A DNA stretch of 64,000 bases from NCBI GenBank assembly GCA_963735885.1, contig CAVTMP010000004.1:868001-932000 (forward strand), in the 5' to 3' direction. This DNA comes from JBBSBL01 sp963735885 (lineage in GTDB: Bacteria > Actinomycetota > Thermoleophilia > Solirubrobacterales > Solirubrobacteraceae). The notes under the pieces were generated by a model. That model searched no databases, was not told the DNA's origin, and saw only the letters and a list, made by a program, of their open reading frames with translations. Positions 27,144 to 35,951 of the stretch are shown piece by piece. Each line of letters starts with the position of its first letter. The first letter of the stretch is position 1. A program made the position numbers and the translations under genes.

Positions 27144-28455
27144 ATGGCGTGGGAGTTCTCGACCGACCCGGAGTTCCAGGCCCAGCTCGACTGGATGGCG
27201 CGCGTTCGTCCGCGAGGAGATCTGGCCGCTCGAGACGCTCGCCGCGGAGCTCGGACCAGGCCGCCGTGCTGCGCGCGCTCGCGCCGCTCCAGGAGCGGGT
27301 GCGGGAGCGGGGCCTGTGGGCCGCCCACCTCGACCCGGAGCTCGGCGGGCCAGGGGTTCGGGCAGCTCAAGCTCGGCCTGATGCACGAGGTCCTCGGCAC
27401 CAGCCCGATCGCCCCGCTCGCGTTCGGGAACGCCGCGCCCGACTCGGGCAACTCCGAGATCCTCGCGCTGGCCGGCACGCCCGAGCAGAAGGACCGCTGG
27501 CTGCACCCGCTGCTCGCCGGCGACCTGCGCTCGGCGTTCTCGATGACCGAGCCCGACACGGCGGGCTCCGACCCCACGCTGCTGCAGACGCGCGCGGAGC
27601 GGGACGGCGACGAGTGGGTGATCAACGGGCACAAGTGGTTCTCCTCGAACGGGTCGATCGCGGACTTCCTCATCGTCATGGCCGTGACCAGCCCGGACGC
27701 CCGGCCCCACCAGCGCGCCTCGATGTTCATCGTCCCGGTCGACACGCCGGGCGTCGAGATCGTCCGCGACGTGCGCGACGATGGAGCATCCCGAGGAGGA
27801 GTTCGGCGCGCTACGGCGGCCACGCCGAGATCGCACTACCGCGACGTCCGGGTCGGGCCCGAGGCCCTGCTCGGCGCCGAGGGCGCCGGCTTCCTCATCG
27901 CCCAGCAGCGGCTCGTACCCGGGCCGCATCCACCACTGCATGCGCTGGCTCGGGGTGGCCGGGCGAGCCTTCGACATGCTCTGCGAGCGCGCGCTCGTGC
28001 GCTACGCCCACGGCTCGCTGCTCGCCGAGAAGGAGACCGTGCAGAACTGGATCGCGGACTCCGCGGCCGAGATGCAGGCCGCCCGGCTGATGACGCTGCA
28101 CGCCGCCTGGAAGATGGACACGGAGGGCGTCGATGGCCGCGCGGCGCGACATCGCGCTGATCAAGTTCTTCGGCGCGAAGGTGCTCCACGACGTGATCGA
28201 CCGGGCGCTCCAGGCGCACGGCGCGCTCGGCTACTCGACCGACCTCCCGCTCGAGGCGATGTACCGCTACGCGCGCGCCGCGCGCTTCTACGACGGGCCC
28301 GACGAGGTGCATCGCGCATCGGTGGCGCGCCAGATCCTGCGCGGGCTACGAGGCGCCCGCCGACGGCGTGCCGACGCGAGCACGTCCCGACCCGTCGGGC
28401 GCGGCCCGGCGAGCGCTTCGCCGACCTCCTCGAGGCCGTCACGGCGAACGACTGA
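27144..28455 (+). CDS. Acyl-CoA dehydrogenase, about ten frameshifts
   Basis: FAD-dependent acyl-CoA dehydrogenase of the ACAD11-like group, about 430 residues. Reconstructed order: MAWEFSTDPEFQAQLDWM, RAFVREEIWPLE, the AFSMTEPDTAGSDPTLL flavin/substrate loop, WVINGHKWFSSNG, TMEHPEEEFG, GRIHHCMRWLGVAGRAFDM, RDIALIKFFGAKVLHDVIDRALQAHGALGY and DGPDEVHR. One base must be skipped near 27198, 27253, 27352, 27776, 27811, 27831, 27914, 28130, 28346 and 28377. Several zero-frame codons there end in A (GGA, CCA, CTA, GTA, CTA, CGA). No stop interrupts the reconstruction. Either a poorly sequenced patch or recoding; identity of the family is firm. Confidence 0.85.
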
Positions 28456-28615
28456 GGGCTCCGCCAGGGGGACGGGGGCCGCGTCCTCGTCGTCGTGCTC
28501 GCCGTCCAGGTCGTGCTCGCGGCCGGACTCATCGCCTGGGTCGCGGTGGGCTCCCCGTTGCCCTGAGCCGTCCTCAGCCGGGCCGCCGGCGCGAACCACG
28601 GCGGGCACCCGCGCG

Positions 28616-28621
28616 TACACT
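28616..28621 (+). promoter_or_regulatory. -10 element TACACT, predicted leaderless ispH
   Basis: TACACT ends eight bases before ATG 28630; no Shine-Dalgarno sequence lies between. Confidence 0.45.
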
Positions 28622-28629
28622 GGAACACG

Positions 28630-29596
28630 ATGGCCCACGCGCCCGAGAAGCTGCTGCTCGCCGCGCCGCGCGGGTACTGCGCCGGCGTCGATCGCGCCGT
28701 GCAGACGGTCGAGCGCGCGCTCGAGCTGTACGGCGCGCCGGTCTACGTGCGCAAGGAGATCGTCCACAACAAGCACGTCGTCGAGCAGCTGCGCGAACGC
28801 GGCGCGGTGTTCGTCGAGGAGTCGAGACCGAGGTCCCCGAGGGCGCGACGGTCGGTGTTCTCCGCGCACGGCGTCGCCCCGGCGTCCACGCGAACGCGGC
28901 CCGGCGCGCGCTCCAGCACGATCGACGCCACCTGCCCGCTCGTGACCAAGGTCCACGTCGAGGCGAAGAAGTTCGCGGCGCGAGGGCTACACGATCGTGC
29001 TCGTCGGCCATGCCGGCCACGAGGAGGTCGAGGGCACGATGGGCGAGGCGCCGGAGTCACATCGTGCTGATCGAGACCGAGGCCGACGTCGACGCGCTCG
29101 AGCTGCGCCGATCCCGACAAGGTCGCGTACATCACGCAGACGACGCTGTCGGTCGACGAGACACGCGCGATCGTCGCGCGGCTCCGCGAGCGCTTCCCGA
29201 ACGATCGTCGGCCCCCGGACGGACGACATCTGCTACGCCACGACCAACCGCCAGGCCGCGGTGAAGAAGCTCGCCGGGCACTGCGACCTCGTGCTCGTGA
29301 TCGGCTCGCGCAACTCCTCGAACTCGAACCGGCTCGTCGACGTCACGCGCGAGCTCGGCACCGACTCCTACCTGATCGACAACGAGTCCGAGGTCCGCGA
29401 GGAGTGGCTGGCCGGCAAGCGCGTCGTCGGGATCACCTCCGGCGCGAGCGCCCCCGAGGAGCTGGTGCAGCGGCTCGTCGACTTCTTCCGGGCCCGCGGG
29501 ACCGAGGTCGTCGAGGAGCTCGAGGTGATCGAGGAGGACGTGCGCTTCATGCTGCCCAAGACGATCCGCACGGCAGTCGCGGCCGAGGCCGGCTGA
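28630..29596 (+). CDS. ispH: 4-hydroxy-3-methylbut-2-enyl diphosphate reductase, several frameshifts
   Basis: Last enzyme of the MEP isoprenoid pathway, a [4Fe-4S] protein that converts HMBPP to IPP and DMAPP. The three cluster cysteines are present: PRGYCAGVDRAV (Cys17), IDATCPLVTKVH and DDICYATTNRQ. VFSAHGVAP, VGHAGHEEVEGTMGE and ITSGASAPEELVQ are diagnostic. The frame must be corrected near 28822 (two bases gained or one lost), 28850, 28890 (one lost), 28917, 28981, 29057, 29109 and 29202. Zero-frame codons at 28981 and 29109 are CGA and at 29057 TCA. The gene is normally essential and has no second copy in the window, so true decay is unlikely. Confidence 0.88.
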
Positions 29597-29627
29597 CCGG
29601 CCGCGGGGTGCCGTCCGCGGCGCCCGC

Positions 29628-30776
29628 ATGCTCCCCGTGGTCGTGCCCACGCTCGTCGTCTCCGACCTCCACCTCGGCGGCCGGACGCGGCATCGACGTC
29701 CTGCGCTTCGCGGAGCAACCGCGCGCCGCTGCTCGCGGCGATCGAGGCGGAGCGGGTCGAGCGCGTCGTGCTGCTCGGCGACGCGCTCGAGCTGCGCCAC
29801 GGCCCGGTGCGCGGAGGCGCTCGAGGCGGCTCGCGGCCGTTCTGGGCGGCGCTCGGCGCGGCGCTCGGCGCGGGCGGCGAGATCGTCCTCGTGGCCGGCA
29901 ACCACGACCACCACCTCGTCGCAGCCCTGGATGGAGCGCCGCCGCCGGGACGGGACGCCGCCGCCGCTCGGCCTGGAGGAGCGCGCCAGGCCGCGGGCCG
30001 GCGAGGCGGCGCGCGACGCTCGCCCGCTGGTGCGAGCCGGCCTCGCGTCGAGCTCGCGCTACCCCGGCGTGTGGCTGCGCGACGACGTCTATGCGACCCA
30101 CGGCCACTACCTCGACCGCCACATCACCGTCCCGACCTTCGAGCGGCTCGCCGCCGGCGTGATGAGCCACGTCGTCGGGCGGCTCCCCGAGCGGCGCGGA
30201 CATCCCCGACGACTACGAGGCCGCGCTCGCCCCGATCTACGCCTGGGCGCACACCGTCGCCCAGCAGGTCGACTCGACGCTCGGCACCGGGTCGCACGGC
30301 GTCTCGGTGCGCGCGTGGAAGCTGCTGGCGGGCTCGGGCGGCCACGCGCCGATCCGCCGCTGGGCCGCGGCGGCCGCCTTCCCGCTCGTGATCGGCGCCC
30401 TGAACCGGGCGCGCATCGGGCCGGCTGCGCACCGACATCTCGGGCCCGGGCCTCCGCCGCGCCGGCCTGCGCGCCATGGGCGAGGCGATCGCCCGGCTCG
30501 GCATCGAGGCCGACCACGTGATCTTCGGGCACACGCACCGCGCCGGGCCCTTCCCGGGCGACGACGTCGGCGAGTGGGTGGCCCCCACCGGCGCGCGGCT
30601 GCTGGAACAGCGGGAACTGGATCTACGAGACGCAGTTCCTCACCGCGACGCCGAACGAGAGCCCGTACTGGCCCGGGACCGCCATCCTCGTCCGCGAGGA
30701 CGGCCCGCCGGAGCCGCGGCGCCTGCTCGGCCGGCGCGGGCTCGACGAGCTGGCCCCGGGCGCCTTCGAGCCGTGA
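29628..30776 (+). CDS. Calcineurin-like metallophosphoesterase, about eleven frameshifts
   Basis: Two-metal phosphoesterase, about 378 residues. Metal-binding motifs appear in order: VVSDLHLGGRT, VVLLGDALELRHG, VAGNHDHHLV, VYATHGHYLDRHITVP and VIFGHTHRAGPF. The C-terminus reads NSGNWIYETQFLTATPNESPYWPG after correction. One base must be skipped near 29691, 29719, 29813, 29925, 30010, 30031, 30046, 30198, 30421 and 30610, plus two near 29842. It lies 31 bases after ispH. The physiological substrate is unknown; the family includes UDP-diacylglucosamine hydrolases and nucleotidases. The dense frameshift patch ends with this gene. Confidence 0.8.
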
Positions 30777-30800
30777 GGCGCTCGGCCGACGGCGCTCGGC

Positions 30801-31541
30801 CTACGGCGCCCCCGGCGTGAAGCACGTCGCCCAGCACGTCACGCCCTCGCCGATCTCGAGGTCGAGCACGCCCTCCGCGTAGCGCTCGTGCTCGACGAGC
30901 GGGTAGGCGCCGGGGTGATCGACCGTCAGCGCCGCGCCGTTCGCCCGCACGGTCCCCGCGCCGCTCAGCACCGCCCAGACGCCGCCCGCCTCGTAGGGCC
31001 CGGAGTAGGGACCCTCGACGTCCGCGCTCTGCGCGGGCAGCAGCAGCCCCGGCTCGTCCTCCGGCCGCACGGGCGCCATCAGCGGCCGCTCGACGCCGAG
31101 CACGGCCTGGATCGCGCGCTCGGTGTCGGCGTAGGCGCCCTCGCCGACGTGGAGGTCGCGCAGCATGAGCTCGCGGTTGAACAGGTAGCGCGAGGGCCAG
31201 CCCTCGTTGCCGTAGAGCGACCAGAGCTCGCCGTCGGTGTCCACGACGACCGGGTAGGGGATCCGCAGGCGCTCGACCGCGGCGGCCACGGCATCGGCGT
31301 CGCGCGAGGGCGGGAAGCCGCCCGTGTGGATGCCGACCACGCGCAGCCCGTCGTCCGCGTACCGCTCGTGCCAGGCGACGAGGTAGGGGAGGGTCCGCAG
31401 CGAGTTCGGCCGGCAGAAGTCCCAGAACTCGATGAGCACCGGGCGGCCGAGCTGCTGGTCCATCCGCAGGCTGGCCACGCCGATCCACGGCAGGCCCCGC
31501 GGGAAGGGCGGCGCCGCGATGTCGTCCACGGACGGGCGCAC
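30801..31541 (-). CDS. Thioredoxin-fold (redoxin/TlpA-like) protein without resolving Cys
   Basis: 246 residues. The thioredoxin-fold active site reads LIEFWDFCRPNSLRTLPYL, so only the first Cys of the usual CxxC remains (C-R-P-N). VVGIHTGGFPPSRD, PYPVVVDTDGELWSLYGN and a cis-Pro-like RIPYP follow, as in TlpA/DipZ-type proteins. The last 70 residues form a beta-rich tail with two further Cys (VTCWATCFTP). No signal peptide or membrane helix, so it is probably cytoplasmic. It is divergent from the heme-oxygenase-fold gene, 61 bases away. Confidence 0.75.
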   Translation of the reverse strand: MRPSVDDIAAPPFPRGLPWIGVASLRMDQQLGRPVLIEFWDFCRPNSLRTLPYLVAWHERYADDGLRVVGIHTGGFPPSRDADAVAAAVERLRIPYPVVVDTDGELWSLYGNEGWPSRYLFNRELMLRDLHVGEGAYADTERAIQAVLGVERPLMAPVRPEDEPGLLLPAQSADVEGPYSGPYEAGGVWAVLSGAGTVRANGAALTVDHPGAYPLVEHERYAEGVLDLEIGEGVTCWATCFTPGAP

Positions 31542-31602
31542 GGGGGGCAGGATGGTACCTTCCGGTCCGCCGCCCGACCGTGACCTGACCGAGGAGGAGC
31601 CC

Positions 31603-32253
31603 GTGGACTTCTGGAGCCGCCTGGACGACGTCCGCTCGCGCTGGGACGTGCTGCGGCACCCGTTCTACCGACGCTGGTCGGCGGGGGAGCTGACCCTCGA
31701 CGAGCTGGCGGTGTACGCCGGCGAGTACGCGCACGCCGTCGCCGGGCTCGCCGCGGCCTCCGCGCGGACCGCCGAGCTGGCCGAGCCCGCGCTGCGCCCG
31801 GCGCTGCGCGCCCACGCGGCCGAAGAGGCCGCCCACGTCCCGGTCTGGGACGAGTTCGCCGGCGCGGTCGGCGGCACCCGGGCGTCCGCGCCCGAGCCCG
31901 AGACGGCGGCCTGCGCCCGCACCTGGGCGGGCGACGACGGGCGGACGCTGCTCGGCTCGCTCGTCGCGATGTACGCGATCGAGGCGGCCCAGCCGGCGAT
32001 CAGCGAGACCAAGCGCGACGGCCTCACCGCCCACTACGGCTTCGAGACCGGTCCCGCCACGCGGTACTTCGACCTCCACGCCGAGCTCGACCGCGAGCAC
32101 GCCGCCGCCGGGCGGGCGCTCATCGAGCCGCGCCTCGACGGCGCCGACCACGACGCCCTGCTCGCGGAGGCCGAGGCCGTCCTGCAGGCCAACTGGGGGC
32201 TGCTCGACGGCGTCGAGCGCCGGCTCGGACGGGAGCCGACGGCGACCCTGTAG
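31603..32253 (+). CDS. Heme-oxygenase-fold (TenA/PqqC/CADD-like) iron enzyme
   Basis: 216 residues from GTG 31603, preceded by GAGGAGGAG. All-helical. The pattern RHPFYRRWSAGELTLDELAVY, EYAHAVAGLAAAS, HAAEEAAHVPVWDEFA and DREHAAAG gives the Glu/His set that binds a di-iron or substrate in the TenA/CADD/PqqC superfamily. Substrate cannot be inferred. A TACCTT box at 31555 may be its -10. It ends 40 bases before a strong hairpin. Confidence 0.7.
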   Translation: MDFWSRLDDVRSRWDVLRHPFYRRWSAGELTLDELAVYAGEYAHAVAGLAAASARTAELAEPALRPALRAHAAEEAAHVPVWDEFAGAVGGTRASAPEPETAACARTWAGDDGRTLLGSLVAMYAIEAAQPAISETKRDGLTAHYGFETGPATRYFDLHAELDREHAAAGRALIEPRLDGADHDALLAEAEAVLQANWGLLDGVERRLGREPTATL

Positions 32254-32292
32254 CCCGGGGCGGCCGGGCACGGTCGCCGTCGCCGTGCCGAT

Positions 32293-32325
32293 CCGCATCC
32301 GGGCCGCCCGCTGGCCCGGATGCGG
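32293..32325 (+). terminator. Strong hairpin terminator
   Basis: CCGCATCCGGGCC (32293-32305) and GGCCCGGATGCGG (32313-32325) form a 13-base-pair stem with a seven-base loop, 40 bases after the stop of the heme-oxygenase-fold gene and just before the next promoter. A second stem, GCACGG/CCGTGC, lies at about 32269-32289. Confidence 0.6.
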
Positions 32326-32331
32326 AATACT
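32326..32331 (+). promoter_or_regulatory. -10-like AATACT, predicted leaderless
   Basis: AATACT ends eight bases before GTG 32340 and starts directly after the preceding terminator stem. Confidence 0.4.
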
Positions 32332-32339
32332 GCGGCGAC

Positions 32340-32936
32340 GTGCGCCGCCTCCTCGCCCTCCTGGTGACGTTGCCGCTCGTGCTGGCCGGCTCGCTCGCCG
32401 CCCATCAGCTCGGCTTCGCCTTCGCCGCCCCGGAGGCCGGCCGCCGCGGCCGGCTGCTCGCCGAGACGGGCCACTCCTATCTGGCCCATCTGCCGATCGT
32501 GCTGGTGGTGCTCCTCACGGCCGTCGCCGCCGGAGGGTGCCTGGCCGTCCGCGCCGAGCTGCGGGACCCGGGCGCCGCGGCGGCGCGCGCGTGGCCCTAC
32601 GCGCTCGTCGCGCCGGTCGCGTTCGCGCTCCAGGAGCACCTCGAGCGCCTGTTGCACACCGGTGCCCTCCCTCTCGGCGTCGTGGGCGAACCGGCGTTCC
32701 TCGCCGGACTCGCGCTGCAGCTTCCGTTCGCGCTCCTCGCGGTGCTCCTGGCCCGGCTCGTGCTGCGCTCCGCCCGACGGCTGGCCCGCACGCTGGGGTC
32801 GCGCCGCCCGCCGCGCCCGGCCGTCGCCCGTTCGCCGTGCATCGGCTCGCCCTCCGCCTTCGTCGCTCCGCCTCGGTCCTCCGGCCTCGCCACGTGCGCG
32901 GCCGGACGCGCGCCGCCCGTCGCCACGACGGCCTGA
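32340..32936 (+). CDS. Small multi-pass membrane protein
   Basis: 198 residues. Four predicted membrane helices: RLLALLVTLPLVLAGSLAA, YLAHLPIVLVVLLTAVAA, AWPYALVAPVAFALQEHL and FLAGLALQLPFALLAVLLARLVL. The tail is Arg/Pro/Ser-rich with two Cys. I do not recognise the family. It precedes a membrane-anchored cupredoxin-like gene by 157 bases, and the same organisation often accompanies copper or oxidase maturation genes (inference only). Confidence 0.65.
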   Translation: MRRLLALLVTLPLVLAGSLAAHQLGFAFAAPEAGRRGRLLAETGHSYLAHLPIVLVVLLTAVAAGGCLAVRAELRDPGAAAARAWPYALVAPVAFALQEHLERLLHTGALPLGVVGEPAFLAGLALQLPFALLAVLLARLVLRSARRLARTLGSRRPPRPAVARSPCIGSPSAFVAPPRSSGLATCAAGRAPPVATTA

Positions 32937-33093
32937 GACCGCCCGGCGCCGCCGCGGCGGTCGTCCCACGCCGGGTTCGCGCCCGCGCGCGGCCCGGCGG
33001 GTCCATCGATCAAGGAGACGACACCATGCACCGCACGTCGACCCGGCCGCCGGCCGGAACGCCGGCATCGCCCGCATCCCTGAAGGCCGCAGC

Positions 33094-33510
33094 ATGAGCC
33101 GCAACCAGCGCCTGATCCTCCTCGGCCTCGCCGCCCTCGTGGTCGTCGTCGCCGTCGTCGTCGCGAGCACCTCCGGCGGCGGCTCGAAGTCCGCGGCGAC
33201 GACCACGACGCGGAGCACGACCGCGACCGCCACGGCGCCATCGGTCGCCCGCGCCGCCCTGAGCGTCAAGGGCGGCCAGGCCGTCGGTGGCGTGAAGGAC
33301 ATCGCGGTCACGAAGGGCGAGCGCGTCGCGATCACGGTCACGTCGCCCGACTACTCGGGCGAGATCCACCTCCACGGCTACGACGTCAAGCGCGACGTGG
33401 CGCCCGGCAAGCCGGCGCGCTTCGACCTCCGCGCCACGCAGGAGGGCGTGTTCGAGATGGAGGTCGAGGCGACCTCGACCCAGATCGCCAGGCTCACGGT
33501 CAACCCGTGA
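33094..33510 (+). CDS. Membrane-anchored cupredoxin-like protein
   Basis: 138 residues. An N-terminal helix RLILLGLAALVVVVAVVVAS anchors it, a Thr/Ser linker follows, then a cupredoxin-type beta-barrel: VKDIAVTKGERVAITVTSP, GEIHLHGYDVKRDVAPGKPA and a C-terminal strand pair VFEMEVEATSTQIARLTV. One His-x-His (HLHGY) is present; the usual copper Cys and Met are not obvious, so copper binding is unproven. Its stop overlaps the next gene start (GTGA). Confidence 0.75.
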   Translation: MSRNQRLILLGLAALVVVVAVVVASTSGGGSKSAATTTTRSTTATATAPSVARAALSVKGGQAVGGVKDIAVTKGERVAITVTSPDYSGEIHLHGYDVKRDVAPGKPARFDLRATQEGVFEMEVEATSTQIARLTVNP

Positions 33511-34932
33511 GCCCGCGGGCGACCATCGTCCTGGGCGGCGCGGCCGGCGCCCTGGCGGGCCTCGGGGTCGCGCCGGAGCCGGCCGCCGCGCACGGCCTCG
33601 TCGGGCGCGCCGACCTGCCGATCCCGGCCTGGCTCTTCGGCTGGGCCGCGGCGGCCGTGCTCGTCCTGTCCTTCGTCGCGCTCGCCGTGCTGTGGCCGCG
33701 GCCACGCCTCGAGCGGGCCCCGCGGCGGCGGCTCCTCCGGCTCTGGGGCGTGGGCCGACGTCATCGGCGGGATCGTCGGGCTCGGTGTCTTCGGCCTGCT
33801 CGTGTGGGCCGGGCTGAGCGGTACGCAGGTCCCCACCGCGAACCTCGCGCCGACCATCGTCTACGTCCACTTCTGGGTCGGGCTGGCCTTCGCCAGCCTC
33901 CTCTTCGGCGACGTCTTCCGCCTGCTGAGCCCGTGGCGGGCGCTGGCCCGCGCCGTCGCGTGGGCGACGGCGCGCCTCGCCGGCGGCCGCCTGCCCGCCG
34001 CGCTGCCGTACCCGGCGCGCCTCGGCCGCTGGCCCGCCGCGGCGACGATCCTCGCCTTCGCCTGGGTCGAGCTCGTGTACACGGGGAAGGCGGACCCGAG
34101 CACGGTCGCCGTGCTCGCGCTCGTCTACGCCGGCATCCAGCTCGTGGGGATGAGCCTGTACGGCATCGAGCCCTGGTCGACGCGCGGCGACGGCTTCGGC
34201 GTCTACTTCGGCCTGTTCGCCCGCGTCTCGGCCTTCGAGCGCCGCGACGGGTGGCTCCTCGCGCGCCCGCCGCTCTCCGGCCTGCCCTCGCTCGACATCA
34301 TCCCCGGGACGCTGCCCACCCTGTTCGCGATGATCGGCTCGACGACGTTCGACGGCCTCTCGCAGGGCCCGCTGTGGACCGACGCGGCGCCCGACCTCCA
34401 GGACACCATCCGCCACGCCCTCGGGCTCGGGTTCACCGCGGCGAACGAGGTGGCCTACAGCCTCGGGCTCCTGCTCTGCGTCCTCCTCGTGGCGGCGATC
34501 TACTCGATCGGCGTCGCCGGCATGCGCACGGTGGCCGACGACGTTCCGCACGCCCACCTCGCCGCGCGCTTCGCCCACACCCTCGTCCCGATCGCCCTCG
34601 CCTACGTCATCGCCCACTACGTCTCGCTGCTCGCCTACCAGGGCCAGGCGATCGCCTTCCTGATCTCGGACCCGCGCGGGGACGGCTCGAACTGGCTCGG
34701 CACCGCCGACGCGACGATCGACTACGGCGTGATCAGCGCGACGGGCGTCTGGTACGTGCAGGTCGCCGCCCTCGTCCTCGGCCACGTCGCCGCCCTCACG
34801 CTCGCCCACGACCGCGCCCTGAGCGTGTTCACCACGGTCCGCGCGGCGACGCGCTCGCAGTACTGGATGCTGATCGTCATGGTGGGCTTCACGAGCCTCG
34901 GGCTCTGGCTGCTCTCGGCGGCGAACCTGTGA
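33507..34932 (+). CDS. Multi-pass membrane protein, one frameshift
   Basis: About 475 residues with roughly nine to ten membrane helices, beginning LGGAAGALAGLGVAPEPAAAHGLVGRADLPIPAWLFGW. Homologues are sometimes labelled fenitrothion hydrolase in databases, a name I regard as unsafe. The frame breaks between WPRPRLERAP and ADVIGGIVGLGVFGLLVW, most simply at 33756 (GGC CGA). Conserved-looking His residues (VHFWVG, VPHAHLAARFAHTL, IAHYVSLL) could bind metal. It overlaps the cupredoxin stop and the start of a small membrane protein (both GTGA), making one translational unit of three. Confidence 0.7.
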
Positions 34933-35072
34933 GCGTGCCGCCGACGGCCCACTTCGGCCACTGGTACCACTCGCTCCTCTACGCGGCCCCGCTCATCCTG
35001 CTGCTCGGCTGGATGGCCGTCGACCGCGTCCGCGCACGGCGCCGGCGGGGCTCGCGGAAGCCGGACGCCTGA
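34929..35072 (+). CDS. Small single-helix membrane protein
   Basis: 47 residues from GTG 34929, overlapping the stop of the preceding membrane protein. One helix (HSLLYAAPLILLLGWMAVD) is followed by a very basic tail (RVRARRRRGSRKP). Too small for family assignment, but its coupling and composition suggest an accessory subunit of the preceding membrane protein. Confidence 0.6.
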   Translation: MSVPPTAHFGHWYHSLLYAAPLILLLGWMAVDRVRARRRRGSRKPDA

Positions 35073-35142
35073 ACCGGCGCACGGCCCGCCGATTTGCGGG
35101 ATAGTTCGGTCCAAGTCCTGTCCACCGAGGAGGAGATCCCCC

Positions 35143-35865
35143 TTGCGCAAGTCCCTCACCGCCGTGCTCGTCGGCGTGCTCGTCCTGGCTCTGGCCGGTG
35201 TCGCGAGCGCCGCGCTCACCCAGAAGTTCGAGCTGACCTTCACGACGAAGAAGCCGAAGTCCAGCACGGGCTTCAACAGCGCCCTCGCCACCAGCGATCC
35301 CGGCGCGCTCAAGCCGAAGGCGGTCAGCAAGACCGTCATCACGTTCCCGAAGGGGACGAAGACCGACACGTCGACCTATCCGGTCTGCAAGGTCCCGAAG
35401 CCGTACACGGCCCTGACCAAGCAGGGTGGCGAGAAGCTCTGCGCCAAGGCCCAGATCGGCACCGGCACGGCGATCGTGAACGCCAAGCCGCTCACGTCCG
35501 TCGGCAACCAGGGCATCGTCCCCGTGAAGCTGTTCGCCTTCAACATCAAGAACGGCATCATCTTCCTCGCGAAGAACGCCGTCGCCCCGCAGGCGTTCCC
35601 CGGGAAGATCAAGGGCAACGTCCTGACGGTGGTCGTGCCGCCGCTGCCGCCGTCGACCGACCCCGCCGTCCTCAGCGACTTCAACCTCAAGGTGAAGGCG
35701 CACGCGGTCAAGGTCGGCAAGGGCCGGAAGGCGAAGCGGAAGAACTACGCCACGACGCCCGCGACCTGCCCGAAGAGCGGGCAGTGGACGACGAAGGCCG
35801 TGTTCACCTACGTCGGAGCCCCGGGCAAGACGATCACCTGGAACACGCCCTGCAAGAGGAAGTAG
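35143..35865 (+). CDS. Secreted protein of unknown function
   Basis: 240 residues from TTG 35143, set by GAGGAGGAG nine bases upstream and a clear signal peptide (LTAVLVGVLVLALAGVASA). The mature protein is Lys/Thr/Pro-rich and beta-like (FELTFTTKKPKSSTGFNSAL), with four Cys (YPVCKVPKP, KLCAKAQIGTG, TCPKSGQW, TPCKRK) that could form two disulfides. Low codon diversity with many AAG/GTC codons suggests good expression. Followed by a strong terminator. Function unknown. Confidence 0.7.
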   Translation: MRKSLTAVLVGVLVLALAGVASAALTQKFELTFTTKKPKSSTGFNSALATSDPGALKPKAVSKTVITFPKGTKTDTSTYPVCKVPKPYTALTKQGGEKLCAKAQIGTGTAIVNAKPLTSVGNQGIVPVKLFAFNIKNGIIFLAKNAVAPQAFPGKIKGNVLTVVVPPLPPSTDPAVLSDFNLKVKAHAVKVGKGRKAKRKNYATTPATCPKSGQWTTKAVFTYVGAPGKTITWNTPCKRK

Positions 35866-35899
35866 CGCCGAGCGTCAGCCTCTGACACCCGACGTCGTG

Positions 35900-35928
35900 C
35901 GACGGCCCCGCCTGCGGCGGGGCCGTCG
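35900..35928 (+). terminator. Strong hairpin terminator
   Basis: CGACGGCCCCGCC (35900-35912), loop TGC, GGCGGGGCCGTCG (35916-35928): a perfect 13-base-pair stem after the secreted protein gene and before convergent SCO1. Confidence 0.75.
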
Positions 35929-35951
35929 CCGTTAACGCGCGGGGGGAGTCG

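Noticed and set aside
28495..28566. Possible 23-residue hydrophobic peptide after the acyl-CoA dehydrogenase
   Set aside because: GTG start without a ribosome-binding site and no evidence beyond hydrophobicity; could be chance.
27144..30776. Treating the acyl-CoA dehydrogenase, ispH and phosphoesterase genes as pseudogenes
   Set aside because: Conserved motifs persist in alternating frames with no stops between corrections, and IspH is normally essential. Recent error or recoding fits better than decay.
33507..34932. Naming the membrane protein as fenitrothion hydrolase
   Set aside because: No hydrolase motif is visible; the name comes from database propagation that I cannot support from the sequence.
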